The notes below the pieces were generated by a model, which saw nothing but the letters and a program-made list of their open reading frames with translations, did not search any database and was not told where the DNA came from. Source: Gammaproteobacteria bacterium (GTDB lineage: Bacteria; Pseudomonadota; Gammaproteobacteria; SZUA-229). From it: DNA of 64,000 nucleotides. The DNA is taken from contig JAOULC010000008.1 in NCBI GenBank assembly GCA_029882215.1, positions 1-64,000 on the forward strand. Direction: 5' to 3'. The number at the start of each line of letters is the position of its first letter. Position 1 is the stretch's first letter. Shown one piece after another: positions 44,918 through 54,328 of this stretch. The position numbers and the translations under genes are program-made.

Positions 44918-45972
44918 TGACAGAACCAGCCGTGAAACAGCCAAATAGTTTGCTCAACCTTTCACCAAATCAACGAATATGGCGACGCTTTAAAGCCAAT
45001 AAGCGTGGTTATTACAGTCTGATTATTTTCAGCGTGTTGTTTATACTGAGTTTATTTGCTGAACTGCTGAGTAATGACAAACCCTTAGTGATTTTTTATA
45101 AGGGAGACCTCTACGTGCCTGTGCTGGTCAGCTATCCTGAAACCACATTCGGCGGCGATTTTGAAACTGAAGCCGATTACAATGATGCTTATATCAGGAA
45201 AAAAATTAGTGATGATGGCTGGCTGATCAATACACTTAATTCTCACAGTTACAATAGTATCAATTATGATTCAGCCGAAGCAAATCCGGCAGCACCATCA
45301 GCGCAGAATTTACTGGGGACCGATGACAGAGGGCGAGATGTACTTGCCAGGCTGATTTATGGTTTCAGGCTTTCGGTTTTGTTTGCATTTGTGCTGACGC
45401 TTATCGGGGTTGTCATCGGAATTATTGCAGGTGCTGTTCAAGGCTATTTTGGCGGCCGGATAGATTTATATTTTCAGCGTTTTATCGAGGTCTGGGGTTC
45501 TATGCCGGAACTCTACCTGCTGATTATTTTTTCATCCATTTTTCAGCCGGGTGTTCTGATATTAATTGTACTGCTATCTCTGTTTGGCTGGATGGGTTTA
45601 TCTGACTATGTGCGGGCAGAGTTTTTAAAAGGCCGGAATCTGGAATATATCAAAGCAGCTAAGGCTCTGGGTTTATCAAATCTACAAATCATGTGGCGTC
45701 ACTTGCTGCCGAATAGTCTGACCCCTGTCATTACCTTCTTGCCTTTCAGAATCAGCGGATCAATTCTGGCATTGACCAGTCTGGATTTTCTGGGCTTAGG
45801 TGTGCCACCATCAACTCCCAGTCTGGGTGAGCTGTTATCACAAGGCAAAGAAAATATTTCAGCCTGGTGGTTATCTTTAAGTACATTTATTGTGCTGGTA
45901 GGAACTCTGATGCTGCTGATCTTTATCGGTGAAGCAATACGTGAAGCGCTGGATTCAAGGAAAAAAAGCTGA
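44917..45972 (+). CDS. yejE: Peptide ABC transporter permease YejE
   Basis: A 351-aa second permease. It has the N-terminal FKANKRGYYSLIIFSVLFILSL helix, then a long periplasmic segment (SYPETTFGGDFETEADYND, HSYNSINYD) typical of YejE and absent from DppC. Five more helices follow, with the EAA loop EYIKAAKALGLSNLQIMWRHLLPNSLTP. It overlaps yejB and yejF by one base each, so all subunits are made together. Confidence 0.95.
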   Translation: MTEPAVKQPNSLLNLSPNQRIWRRFKANKRGYYSLIIFSVLFILSLFAELLSNDKPLVIFYKGDLYVPVLVSYPETTFGGDFETEADYNDAYIRKKISDDGWLINTLNSHSYNSINYDSAEANPAAPSAQNLLGTDDRGRDVLARLIYGFRLSVLFAFVLTLIGVVIGIIAGAVQGYFGGRIDLYFQRFIEVWGSMPELYLLIIFSSIFQPGVLILIVLLSLFGWMGLSDYVRAEFLKGRNLEYIKAAKALGLSNLQIMWRHLLPNSLTPVITFLPFRISGSILALTSLDFLGLGVPPSTPSLGELLSQGKENISAWWLSLSTFIVLVGTLMLLIFIGEAIREALDSRKKS

Positions 45973-47564
45973 TGACAGATTGCTTATTAAATGTAAAAAA
46001 CCTGAGTGTGGACTTTGTCTCCGCTGATTATCAGGTAAAAGCGGTTAATAACATCAGCTTTACAATCAATCAGGGAGAAACGCTGGCGATTGTCGGTGAG
46101 TCCGGCTCCGGTAAATCGGTAACTGCCATGTCGATAATGAAACTTCATGAAGACAAGGCAACGCGCTATCAGGGAGCTATTCGCTTTCTTGAAAATGATA
46201 TCCTGAAAATGGACTCACCGGCACTGCTGGGAATGCGTGGCAGTGATATTGCGATGATCTTTCAGGAGCCAATGACCTCGCTTAACCCGGTGTTTACTAT
46301 TGGCGATCAGATTTGCGAAACACTGATACTACATCAGAAACTGAGTAATGACGTTGCACTGCAACGGACAGTTGAATTGCTGGGCAAAGTCGGCATAAAA
46401 GAACCGGCTTTACGGGTTAAAGACTACCCGCATACTTTATCCGGTGGTCAGCGGCAACGCGTGATGATTGCAATGGCACTGGCCTGCAAACCAAAACTTT
46501 TAATTGCCGATGAGCCAACCACCGCGTTAGATGTGACGATTCAGGCGCAAGTCATCGAATTGCTGGCCAGCCTGCAAAAAGAATTTAATATGGCGATTTT
46601 GATGATCACCCACGATCTCAATCTGGTTAAACACTTTGCTGCTCGTGTCGCTGTCATGTGTGACGGTGAAATCGTTGAGCAAAACAAGACCGCTTTGTTA
46701 TTCGATGCTCCGCAGCATGAATACACGCAAAAACTGTTATCAAGCCAGCTTGATAAAATGATCGACCCTGAGGTTCATGATAACCACTCCGTTTTAAAAG
46801 CTGACAATATCCGCGTGGCTTTTGCGATTAAAAAAGGTTTTTTTAAGCGCAAGGTCGATGAGTTTGTCGCTGTGGATAATGTCAGTATTGATTTAAAGAA
46901 AGGTCAGACGCTCGGCATAGTGGGTGAGTCGGGTTCTGGTAAAACGACCTTGGGTATGAGTCTTCTTAATCTGCAGAATTGCACGGGTACTATTCATATC
47001 AATAATCAGTTAACCTCGGGCTTAAATAATAAAGCGATGAGGCCATTTCGAAAAGTCTGTCAGGTGGTTTTTCAGGACCCGTTTTCTTCTTTGTCACCCA
47101 GAATGACAGTCAAACAAATTATTGAAGAGGGTTTAATCCTGCATCAGCCGGATTTAGACCAGCAGCAGCGATATAAAAAACTATTACAGATTTTGCAGGA
47201 TGTCGATTTGCCGGAAGAAGTGTTATTCCGCTATCCGCATGAGTTTTCAGGTGGCCAGCGCCAGCGCATAGCCATTGCCAGAGCGCTAATTCTGGAGCCG
47301 GATTTGATTTTGTTAGATGAACCGACCAGTGCGCTGGATGTTTCTGTACAGAAGATAGTGCTGGAGTTGCTGGTAGGCTTGCAGAAAAAATATCAGTTGT
47401 CTTATTTGTTTATCAGTCATGATTTGAAAGTGGTGAGGGCGATGTCGCATCATATGATTGTTATGAAGAATGGTAAGGTGGTTGAGGCAGGGGAGACTGA
47501 GAGTGTGTTTGGGAGCCCTCAGGAGGATTACACTAGAGAATTGTTGGAAGCGTCGTTTTTTTGA
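45972..47564 (+). CDS. yejF: Peptide ABC transporter ATPase YejF (two domains)
   Basis: A 530-aa fused double ATPase that powers the importer. Domain 1: Walker A GESGSGKS, Q-loop FQEPMTSLNPVFTIG, signature LSGGQRQR, Walker B LLIADEPTTALD. Domain 2: GESGSGKTT, FQDPFSSLSPRMTV, SGGQRQRI, LILLDEPTSALD. Both sites look active. It is the last gene of the yejABEF operon; right after it gene order breaks down into a degraded, repeat-rich stretch. Confidence 0.96.
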   Translation: MTDCLLNVKNLSVDFVSADYQVKAVNNISFTINQGETLAIVGESGSGKSVTAMSIMKLHEDKATRYQGAIRFLENDILKMDSPALLGMRGSDIAMIFQEPMTSLNPVFTIGDQICETLILHQKLSNDVALQRTVELLGKVGIKEPALRVKDYPHTLSGGQRQRVMIAMALACKPKLLIADEPTTALDVTIQAQVIELLASLQKEFNMAILMITHDLNLVKHFAARVAVMCDGEIVEQNKTALLFDAPQHEYTQKLLSSQLDKMIDPEVHDNHSVLKADNIRVAFAIKKGFFKRKVDEFVAVDNVSIDLKKGQTLGIVGESGSGKTTLGMSLLNLQNCTGTIHINNQLTSGLNNKAMRPFRKVCQVVFQDPFSSLSPRMTVKQIIEEGLILHQPDLDQQQRYKKLLQILQDVDLPEEVLFRYPHEFSGGQRQRIAIARALILEPDLILLDEPTSALDVSVQKIVLELLVGLQKKYQLSYLFISHDLKVVRAMSHHMIVMKNGKVVEAGETESVFGSPQEDYTRELLEASFF

Positions 47565-47651
47565 GGTCGCCTAGGTCGGTACCACATCGAGCTTTTTTAA
47601 AAAAAGTATACCGTCAAGTATAATTAATCGTTATCTTTTTTTGGGATTTAA

Positions 47652-48456
47652 ATGAAGTGGGTTGAACCTAAATATTCGAAAGAGAAAGTAAGAAAGGCCG
47701 GGATCTGCTTGTTGAAAGATGATATAAAAAGCAATGAGTTTCAAGAGGCTATTCCTGTATTTTACAATTGGAGATCTTCACATGCATTTCCAATGCAGAT
47801 CATGCTTAATCTTTTACGAAAAATACAATAAAAATTGATAAAAACTCACTAGTTGTTCAGAGACTTAAACGTGTGCGTTCAATCTACAATAAATTGATAC
47901 GTGAAAAAAATATGAGTCTTAGTCGTATGCAAGATATTGTCGGCTGCGAGCAGTTGTAAGCGATGTAAGACGAGTCAAAAAGATTTGTTGCGGCCTAAAA
48001 AGAAGCAGGACAAAAAATATACTTTATAAAGAAAGAGATTATATAAAATTTCCTAAAGAGTCTGGATATAGAGGTGTTCACTTAATATACAAACACAATG
48101 GGCAAAAAGATAAATTCAAAGGAATGTTTGTAGAATTGCAAATTAGAAGCAAGATTCAACATTCATGGGCTACTGCTGTTGAGGTTGTCGGAGCCTTTAC
48201 AAAACAGGCGCTTAAGGCGAGTGCTGGTGACCCCAGATGGTTAGACTTTTTCAAATACACAAGTGTTGAATTCTCAAAACTTGAGAATTGTGTAATTGAT
48301 CAAAATGAAGAAAAGAATAAAGACGACCAAAGTAAGGGTGTTGTACTGGTTTTAGCTGCTTCAGTTCGAGACTTAAAGAAAGCATATCCTAACTATTTTG
48401 CTGATACTGATGATTTTGAAAAATACGTTGCACAGGTTTACAAGGCGAATAATTAA
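47652..48456 (+). pseudogene. Decayed RelA/SpoT-domain (p)ppGpp synthetase-like gene
   Basis: Three frames together spell one protein. Frame 1 from ATG 47652: MKWVEPKYSKEKVRKAG...FYNWRSSHAFPMQ, stop at 47829. Frame 2 from about 47834: NSLVVQRLKRVRSIYNKL...SLSRMQDIVGC, stop near 47958. Frame 3 from 47950: AVVSDVRRVKKI...SGYRGVHLIYKHNG, then ELQIRSKIQHSWATAVEVVG, to 48456. The RGVHL and ELQIR-H-WA motifs are those of the RelA/SpoT synthetase domain. Both breaks fit one-base deletions. The C-terminal part looks shortened between CVIDQNEEK and VVLVLAASVRDLKKAYPNYF. The gene is most likely dead. Stand-alone members include toxins and alarmone synthetases. Confidence 0.82.
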
Positions 48457-48560
48457 ATTAATATATTGATCGGTAAAAGGGTGGTCTGTACAACGAAGAC
48501 CCACAATTTTTAAAGGTTAAGAGCAAAATCAAAGACGTCAGTGGTTGACTGACAGCAACC

Positions 48561-49070
48561 TACTTTTCTGTCTACAGCTACAGAAAAGTAAGCAAAATAA
48601 AGCCGCCCCGTTAATCAAGCCTTCATCAAAAAGCGGTGAAGATTCCCTCGTTAGTCGCAATATTTACGGCTGCTGCGGAACTCGCTAGAAAAACACTCGC
48701 TCAGACATCCTCACAGAAAGCTCCGTAAATATTACTCTTTCCTCGGCTTGTTTAAATGGGAGGGTAAGTCAAAATCTAAAGACTACCAATCTTTATCGGT
48801 TTTGATTTACTTTTCCCGTCTCAGTGTTTGGCGTGCATTGTTTCCAGGAAGGGTAAATTTGGCATGGACGCCAAATTAAGTTTTCATGAGCATGGATGCG
48901 AACGAAAACGACCCGGTAGCGAATTGATTGCTCTTATAAATTTTTAAGACGATTCTAGTTGTACTTACAATGTACGGGCACCCGTAGGGCAAACAGTGTT
49001 AGGGTGGCTTTTTTTGGTACTTTTTTAGCTGTAGAAAAAAGCGCCTCGCCTGCCGGTGCGATTACCGGCA
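48561..49070. repeat. Non-coding region of clustered inverted repeats
   Basis: No gene is visible from 48457 to 49264. Perfect or near-perfect inverted repeats: TACTTTTCTGT/ACAGAAAAGTA (48561-48590), AATATTTACGG/CCGTAAATATT (48659-48733), a long imperfect stem-loop (48758-48817), AATTTGGC/GCCAAATT (48856-48877), TACGGG/CCCGTA (48973-48986) and TGCCGGT/ACCGGCA (49051-49070). The left-end motif TACTTTT...AAAAGTA has a degenerate echo at 49018-49042 (TACTTTTTTAGCTGTAG). This looks like a degraded dispersed repeat rather than an RNA gene. Confidence 0.5.
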
Positions 49071-49264
49071 ATGTTTAGACGGAGTAAACAATTTATATAT
49101 GCCATTATGTATAAAACAGCTAGGTTAGACTAATATTGCCACGGCTTATCGGTGAGTCCTTCACAAAATGAGGCGATTTATGATATTTATACAAATTGTA
49201 GTTGTGACTATTTGCGAAAATTTCGCTATCATTACGCCCTGATTAAAAACAATGGATACCTGAC

Positions 49265-50458
49265 GTGGTAATAAAGCCTAAAGTACGCGGATTTATCTGC
49301 ACAAGCACTCACCCTGTTGGTTGTGAAGCCAATGTGAACCAGCAGATTGAACGTATTAAACGCGATGGCCCTATCGAAAACGGACCTAAAAAGGTTCTGG
49401 TGATTGGTGCTTCTACCGGTTACGGCCTGGCTGCCCGTATTACGGCTGCATTCGGCTCAGCTGCAGCAACGATTGGTGTTTTTTTAGAAAAACCGGCAAC
49501 CGATAAAAAGCCTGCTTCGGCTGGCTGGTATAACTCGGCTGCATTTGATAAGGCCGCGAAATCCGCCGGCCTGTATTCTAAAGCCTTTAATGGTGATGCG
49601 TTCTCCCACGAGATGAAAGCTAAAGTGGTTGAGACAATCAAAGAGGATCTTGGTGAAGTGGATCTGGTTGTTTACTCTCTGGCTTCTCCGGTGAGAAAGC
49701 TGCCTGACAGCGGTGAAGTGGTGCGATCCACATTAAAACCAATTGGTGAGGTTTACCGTTCAAAAGCGGTTGATACCAATAAGGATATCCTTGTTGATGT
49801 CGAAATTGGCGTGGCTAATGATGAAGAAATCGCCAATACCGTGACCGTTATGGGCGGTGAAGACTGGGAGCTATGGATGAAGGCGCTGCACGAAGGTGGC
49901 GTTCTGGCTAACGGTGTTAAAACCGTTGCCTTTGGTTATATCGGTACTGAGATTACCTGGCCAATTTACTGGCACGGCACATTAGGTAAAGCGAAAGAAG
50001 ATGTCGATCGTGCAGCGGCGGCTATTACCAGTTCTCTGACGGATATTAATGGCCAGGCAAATGTAGCGGTACTCAAAAGTGTGGTGACACAGGCTTCCGC
50101 AGCTATTCCTGTTATGCCAATCTATATTGCAACCTCGTATAAAGTCATGAAAGAGCTGGGCATTCATGAAGGCTGTATCGAACAGTTAAACCGCTTATAC
50201 CGTACTGAACTGTTTAAAGATCAGCCAGCACTGGATGATATGAACCGATACCGTATGGATGACTGGGAATTAAGAGATGACGTTCAAAAGACGTGTCTTG
50301 AAATTTTACCGGCAGTGACCGATGAAAATCTGTTTGAGCTGACTAATTTCCAGGTCTATAAAGATGAGTTCTTGCGCTTGTTTGGCTTTGGTCTTGAAGG
50401 CGTTGATTACGAGCAGGATGTTGAGCCAATTGTTGATTTTGATGTTGAGAGTGTATAA
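49265..50458 (+). CDS. fabV: Enoyl-ACP reductase FabV
   Basis: A trans-2-enoyl-ACP/CoA reductase of the FabV class, about 60% longer than FabI and naturally triclosan-resistant in species where tested. GTG start; the 397-aa product opens [23 protein letters not shown], the family N-terminus. NADH binding: [16 protein letters not shown]. The catalytic Tyr235-x8-Lys244 pair is present in [12 protein letters not shown]. The late [20 protein letters not shown] is also typical. It stands alone after the repeat-rich gap and is redundant in function with the fabI gene in this window. Confidence 0.96.
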   Translation: MVIKPKVRGFICTSTHPVGCEANVNQQIERIKRDGPIENGPKKVLVIGASTGYGLAARITAAFGSAAATIGVFLEKPATDKKPASAGWYNSAAFDKAAKSAGLYSKAFNGDAFSHEMKAKVVETIKEDLGEVDLVVYSLASPVRKLPDSGEVVRSTLKPIGEVYRSKAVDTNKDILVDVEIGVANDEEIANTVTVMGGEDWELWMKALHEGGVLANGVKTVAFGYIGTEITWPIYWHGTLGKAKEDVDRAAAAITSSLTDINGQANVAVLKSVVTQASAAIPVMPIYIATSYKVMKELGIHEGCIEQLNRLYRTELFKDQPALDDMNRYRMDDWELRDDVQKTCLEILPAVTDENLFELTNFQVYKDEFLRLFGFGLEGVDYEQDVEPIVDFDVESV

Positions 50459-50778
50459 CTTAAAACTGATCTCAACGGCTTTAATATGCCGAGGCGTATT
50501 AACTGCTCCGGCGCAGATTTAAACGTACCGGGCTATTTCAACCGAGTGCTACTGAATGACAGGGATGTTGTTCAATATCCTCCCCCTTGCGATTAGAAGT
50601 GTATTTTTACTAGCGACTGTATAGTGACCCATAGATATCCTGTTTAAACGCGCAATCATACATATGATTGCAAAGTCATATTGAATCTCCCTTCCCAAGA
50701 GTATTTATGCTAACTCTCCGGTGTGAATATTTATTTCAAACAATCAATGTTCTGGCGATTTTATATGCGGCATCATAA
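50459..50778. other. Intergenic region, fabV to CheW-LysM gene
   Basis: A 320-bp gap between convergent genes with no ORF. Two small hairpins are visible: TTAATATGCC/GGCGTATTAA (50481-50502) just after fabV, and AATCATA/TATGATT (about 50651-50666). The first may help terminate fabV, but no T-run follows. Confidence 0.4.
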
Positions 50779-52389
50779 TTATTGTGTAGTTTTCTTTGAG
50801 CTTTTTACGATGATGATGATACGGTTACCCGGATAAATTAAATCCGGATTTTTGATGTTGCTCAGGTGTGCGAGTTGTTTGTATTTCAACGGGTCACGGA
50901 TATAGCGTTTAGCGATATGCCATAATGTATCGCCTTTGACCACTATGTGAGTGACCTGTCGTGAAGTGTTCTTTGCTTTTGCTGCAAGCGGTTTTTCTTC
51001 ATTAGTGTTTTTTTCTACAGGCTTAATAGTGTATACCACATCCGCTGTTTCTTTAATTTGTGCAGTCATTAGCGATGGCTTTTTATCTGCTTCAGGTGGT
51101 GTGAACTCGAGTTTAGCGTCCGGGTCATCAATAATGATGGTAATCGTGTTTTTTGTTGGGGTGATGGCCGCATCATGAGTGGCCTGATTTATTGCGGTGT
51201 CTTCAAGCGCTTCGATGCTGTTGCTTGCAGGCGTTGTGGTATCAGCATCTGTCAAATCAACCGCTTCATGGCGACTTAATGTTTGATCAGTCACAGGAGG
51301 GCTTAAGCCGGTATCAGCAGCCCGAGAAGCCGGTAGTGTGTTATGTTGCAGAGCTGTTTTACTTTGGTAGCGGCTTGCAGTTGAGGGCGTTTGAAAAAAA
51401 ATGTAATAACCTGTTAAAGGTGTAGCAATAATCAGGGTCAATACCAAAAAGATAGTAAACCAGCCGGAGGATTGATTGCTTTCATTTGTCTTGTCTTGTC
51501 TAACAGTACCTGACAAATAGTTAGCGGGCACCTTTACATTTGTCTGAGTGTTGATCAGGCGAGCTGAGTCATTTTTAGGGGTTGCTGGAACTGGCGTTTT
51601 TGTTATGGCAGATGGCGAGTAAACCGCTTTGCTGGGTGTTGTTGTATGTTTATGGGTGTTGTGTTTTATCGTCGGGGTATGGTCTTGAGTTTTAGTTTTT
51701 TGCAATAAAACTGGTCTGCTTTTAGTCGTCATGTTCAGGCTGCGGTCTGTTAGTTGACGGCTTGTTTTAGTTGTCGGTTGTAGCTTGGCAGTCACTGCCT
51801 TTGAACCGGTTGTTATCTTGCTATGTGTCGGTTCATTGCGGACATGCTCTGTGGGTTTAGCGCTATTGCTAAGCACTGGCGGATTTTGAGTAACGCTTTG
51901 TTTGCTGGTAGTCACATCAGCATGAGTGGATTCATTTATGAACTGATTAATGAAGAGGTGTGCACGGGTATTAACCTGAGCATTGCTGAGGGCTTCAAAT
52001 CCGGTTTTAAAGACCAGCTGGCTTTTATAAAGCAGCACACCATCAAATAATTCACGCGGGCATTCAGCCGGTAGAGGCTGCCATGTGCCCTGATTCGAAC
52101 TGATGATTTCCTGAATACTATCAACCCAGAAGCCCAGTAGACGATTATTGATTTCTGCGATGAGGATTTTACCGCGTTGCCCGGTTGGTAAGTTAAATTT
52201 TGTTCTGACATCATAAACGGCCACGGCTCTCTTTGTGTGTGTGAAAAGTCCCGGGCGATAGCTATTGCTGCCGGGAATAGCGGTGATATGAGCCGGTGGT
52301 TCAATAACAAGGTAGACACTGTTGGCGTCAACACAGCAAGGGACTGGTCCGATTTTAAATATTACAAAATTACTATTGGCTAAAGCCAT
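50779..52389 (-). CDS. CheW-like domain, transmembrane helix and LysM fusion protein
   Basis: A 536-aa protein of unusual build. Residues about 5-132 form a CheW-like domain (FVIFKIGPVPCCVDANSVYLVIEP, RAVAVYDVRTKFNLP, ILIAEINNRLLGFWVDSIQEI). A Thr/Pro/Lys-rich linker (about 133-308) leads to one membrane helix (310-332). A second acidic, low-complexity linker follows, then a C-terminal LysM domain (480-528: THIVVKGDTLWHIAKRYIRDP...NPDLIYPGNRI). The predicted topology is CheW in the cytoplasm and LysM binding peptidoglycan in the periplasm. It may anchor a chemosensory or pilus-linked assembly to the cell wall. No chemotaxis genes are near. Compare FimV, which has LysM and membrane helix in the opposite order. 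Confidence 0.8.
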   Translation of the reverse strand: MALANSNFVIFKIGPVPCCVDANSVYLVIEPPAHITAIPGSNSYRPGLFTHTKRAVAVYDVRTKFNLPTGQRGKILIAEINNRLLGFWVDSIQEIISSNQGTWQPLPAECPRELFDGVLLYKSQLVFKTGFEALSNAQVNTRAHLFINQFINESTHADVTTSKQSVTQNPPVLSNSAKPTEHVRNEPTHSKITTGSKAVTAKLQPTTKTSRQLTDRSLNMTTKSRPVLLQKTKTQDHTPTIKHNTHKHTTTPSKAVYSPSAITKTPVPATPKNDSARLINTQTNVKVPANYLSGTVRQDKTNESNQSSGWFTIFLVLTLIIATPLTGYYIFFQTPSTASRYQSKTALQHNTLPASRAADTGLSPPVTDQTLSRHEAVDLTDADTTTPASNSIEALEDTAINQATHDAAITPTKNTITIIIDDPDAKLEFTPPEADKKPSLMTAQIKETADVVYTIKPVEKNTNEEKPLAAKAKNTSRQVTHIVVKGDTLWHIAKRYIRDPLKYKQLAHLSNIKNPDLIYPGNRIIIIVKSSKKTTQ

Positions 52390-52507
52390 TATTCACTGCC
52401 GTTATTTAAGAATGTCTGTGTGAACGCTCAAAGTTTAGCGAATCTCATTAAAATATAGCTTTTTATTCATTAAATGACACGATATCCGCAAAAAATCGTG
52501 ATTTAAC

Positions 52508-52536
52508 TTGCTTGTGCGGGGCTAGCTCTTTAAAAT
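52508..52536 (+). promoter_or_regulatory. Promoter of the rpsF operon
   Basis: TTGCTT and TAAAAT are exactly 17 bp apart, followed by a G/C-rich ACGCGCC discriminator as in growth-rate-controlled promoters. It is about 90 bp before rpsF. Confidence 0.65.
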
Positions 52537-52589
52537 ACGCGCCTTGTTATTTCACTCCTTGCTCCACTGGCCTGACTTATATTTAATAT

Positions 52590-52618
52590 CGGTTCAGGGG
52601 GCATCTAACCGTAAGGAG
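52590..52618 (+). promoter_or_regulatory. Candidate S6:S18 autoregulatory leader
   Basis: CGGTT (52590-52594) pairs with AACCG (52607-52611), and the CCG lies directly against the TAAGGAG ribosome-binding site. Known rpsF leaders in bacteria bind an S6-S18 complex through a CCG-containing hairpin that hides the start region. The full consensus fold was not verified. Confidence 0.4.
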
Positions 52619-52627
52619 CATGTAAAA

Positions 52628-53059
52628 ATGCGTCATTATGAAGTAGTATTTCTGGTTCATCCAGACCAAAGCGATCAAGTTAACGCTATGATCGACCGCT
52701 ATCGCAGCATGATCGAGTCTTTTGGTGGTACTATCCACCGTTTAGAAGACTGGGGTCGTCGCCAGTTAGCTTACCCAATCAACAAAATCCACAAAGCTCA
52801 TTACATTCTGATGAATGTTGAATGTAACGGTGAAGCACTGTCTGAACTGGAGTCAGCATTCAAATTCAACGATGCGGTACTTCGTAATTTGATCATCAAG
52901 CGTAAAGGCGCTCTTACCGAGCCATCATTGCTGATGAAAGAAAAGGACGAAGAGAAGAAGTCTGAGAGACGCGCTCCTGTTGCTGATGATGCAGAAGCAG
53001 TTGAAGAGTCAGACGAAGCGACTTCAGCTGACGATGCTGCTGATGCAGACGCTGAGTAA
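52628..53059 (+). CDS. rpsF: Ribosomal protein bS6
   Basis: ATG 52628 with TAAGGAG nine bases upstream gives 143 aa; a longer frame from 52544 runs through the leader. S6 binds the 16S rRNA platform with S18. Core: [47 protein letters not shown]. The C-terminal 40 residues are an acidic Ala/Asp/Glu tail, common in gammaproteobacteria where it can be extended by glutamylation. It leads the operon with rpsR; priB is absent between them. Confidence 0.97.
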   Translation: MRHYEVVFLVHPDQSDQVNAMIDRYRSMIESFGGTIHRLEDWGRRQLAYPINKIHKAHYILMNVECNGEALSELESAFKFNDAVLRNLIIKRKGALTEPSLLMKEKDEEKKSERRAPVADDAEAVEESDEATSADDAADADAE

Positions 53060-53124
53060 CTAACTAATTTAATTGTTGATACTGGTCGGTTATAACAACA
53101 GACCGGTGGATGAGGAAGACAAAC

Positions 53125-53346
53125 ATGGCTTTTTTCCGTCGTAAAAAATTCTGCCGTTTCACAGGCGATGCTGATGCACAGATCGATTACAAAGATCTTG
53201 ATATGTTAAAAAACTACGTTAGCGAGTCGGGTAAAATTGTACCTAGTCGTGTAACAGGCACTGGCGCAAAATATCAGCGTCAGTTAGCGACTGCGATTAA
53301 ACGCGCTCGTTATTTAGCTTTAATTCCATACACAGATAGCCACTAA
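53125..53346 (+). CDS. rpsR: Ribosomal protein bS18
   Basis: ATG 53125 ([12 protein letters not shown]) has GAGGAAG upstream; the ATG at 53110 lies inside that signal. The 73-aa protein includes [17 protein letters not shown] and the conserved [32 protein letters not shown]. It is the partner of S6 in the 30S platform. It follows rpsF by 65 bp in the same operon. Confidence 0.97.
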   Translation: MAFFRRKKFCRFTGDADAQIDYKDLDMLKNYVSESGKIVPSRVTGTGAKYQRQLATAIKRARYLALIPYTDSH

Positions 53347-53366
53347 TATAAGGCTGAACTGAAGTG

Positions 53367-54272
53367 ATGGTACTGGCTCGTTTTATCCTTCGGGGCCCGA
53401 GTCAGGCAGCACTGGTTATGACAACCTGTGCAATGCTTGCAATACTATTGATGCCGTTTTCTTGGTTCAGTGCCGCGGCTCTTATTCTGCTGGTTTTACA
53501 TCAGGATAAGGAAGTGGCTATCAGAGCAACGGCAATAGCAAGTCTGGCAATCGTGGTGATGAGCTGGGTAATATTCGGTTCACCACTATTGGCAGCAGGG
53601 TATCTGCTTTTTTTGTGGCTACCTGCTGGTTTGATCGCTTATGTTTTGAAGCAAAGCGTGTCATTAATACTGAGTTTACAACTGCTGACTGTTATCGGTC
53701 TGCTGGTGATTACGGCTTTGTATTTATTCTTTCCTGAAATGGGAGAGGCGTGGCGCCAGGCTTTTGAACAGGTTTTAAAACCAGCCATAGAGCAGTCGAC
53801 AACTCAGATTGATCAGGCACAACTGGATAATCTGTTAACGATGTTTGCCCGCTCTATCAGTGGCTTGCTGGCAATTGTATTAGTATTTAACGTCCTGATC
53901 GGACTGTTTATAGCTCGCTGGTGGCAGGCTGGCTTGTTTAACCCGGGTGGTTTTTCCCGTGAGTTTAAAGAGCTGCGTCTTGGTAAAGTATTTGCCGCCG
54001 TGACAGTGTTTACAATGATTGCCAACGCATTGATTGTAAATGACTGGATATTAGGCTCAATGTTATTAATGGTTTCAATGACCCTGCTACAGGGTATCGC
54101 CATTATGCACGGAGTGGTCGCTAAAAAGCAGTTGTCCGGGCACTGGCTGTTCGGTTTTTATGTGTTGTTAATATTGATCCCGCAAGTCATGATCTTTTTA
54201 ACAATTATGGGTTTACTCGATGCTTGGGTTGATATTAGAAAACAGGTTTCTCCCAAGATTAAGTTAATGTAA
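53367..54272 (+). CDS. Multi-pass membrane protein between rpsR and rplI (DUF2232-like)
   Basis: The start is ATG 53367 (a GTG one codon earlier is less likely). The roughly 301-aa product has about eight hydrophobic helices with one cytoplasmic or periplasmic loop (about 128-160, QAFEQVLKPAIEQSTTQIDQ). This gene position and topology correspond to the DUF2232/YybS-like proteins often found between rpsR and rplI in gammaproteobacteria; function is unknown. It begins 20 bp after rpsR and ends 56 bp before rplI, so it is part of the ribosomal operon. Confidence 0.75.
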   Translation: MVLARFILRGPSQAALVMTTCAMLAILLMPFSWFSAAALILLVLHQDKEVAIRATAIASLAIVVMSWVIFGSPLLAAGYLLFLWLPAGLIAYVLKQSVSLILSLQLLTVIGLLVITALYLFFPEMGEAWRQAFEQVLKPAIEQSTTQIDQAQLDNLLTMFARSISGLLAIVLVFNVLIGLFIARWWQAGLFNPGGFSREFKELRLGKVFAAVTVFTMIANALIVNDWILGSMLLMVSMTLLQGIAIMHGVVAKKQLSGHWLFGFYVLLILIPQVMIFLTIMGLLDAWVDIRKQVSPKIKLM

Positions 54273-54328
54273 TACAGTTTCTTTCTGATCTGGTTATCAG
54301 GTTGGGAAATAAAATAGAGGTATAAGTG

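Noticed and set aside
48457-49264. A CRISPR array or phage remnant in the repeat-rich gap
   Set aside because: The repeats are inverted and unrelated to each other, not regularly spaced direct repeats; no cas, integrase or phage gene is near.
53813-54103. 96-aa minus-strand ORF inside the rpsR-rplI membrane gene
   Set aside because: Shadow frame of a well-supported membrane protein in a ribosomal operon.
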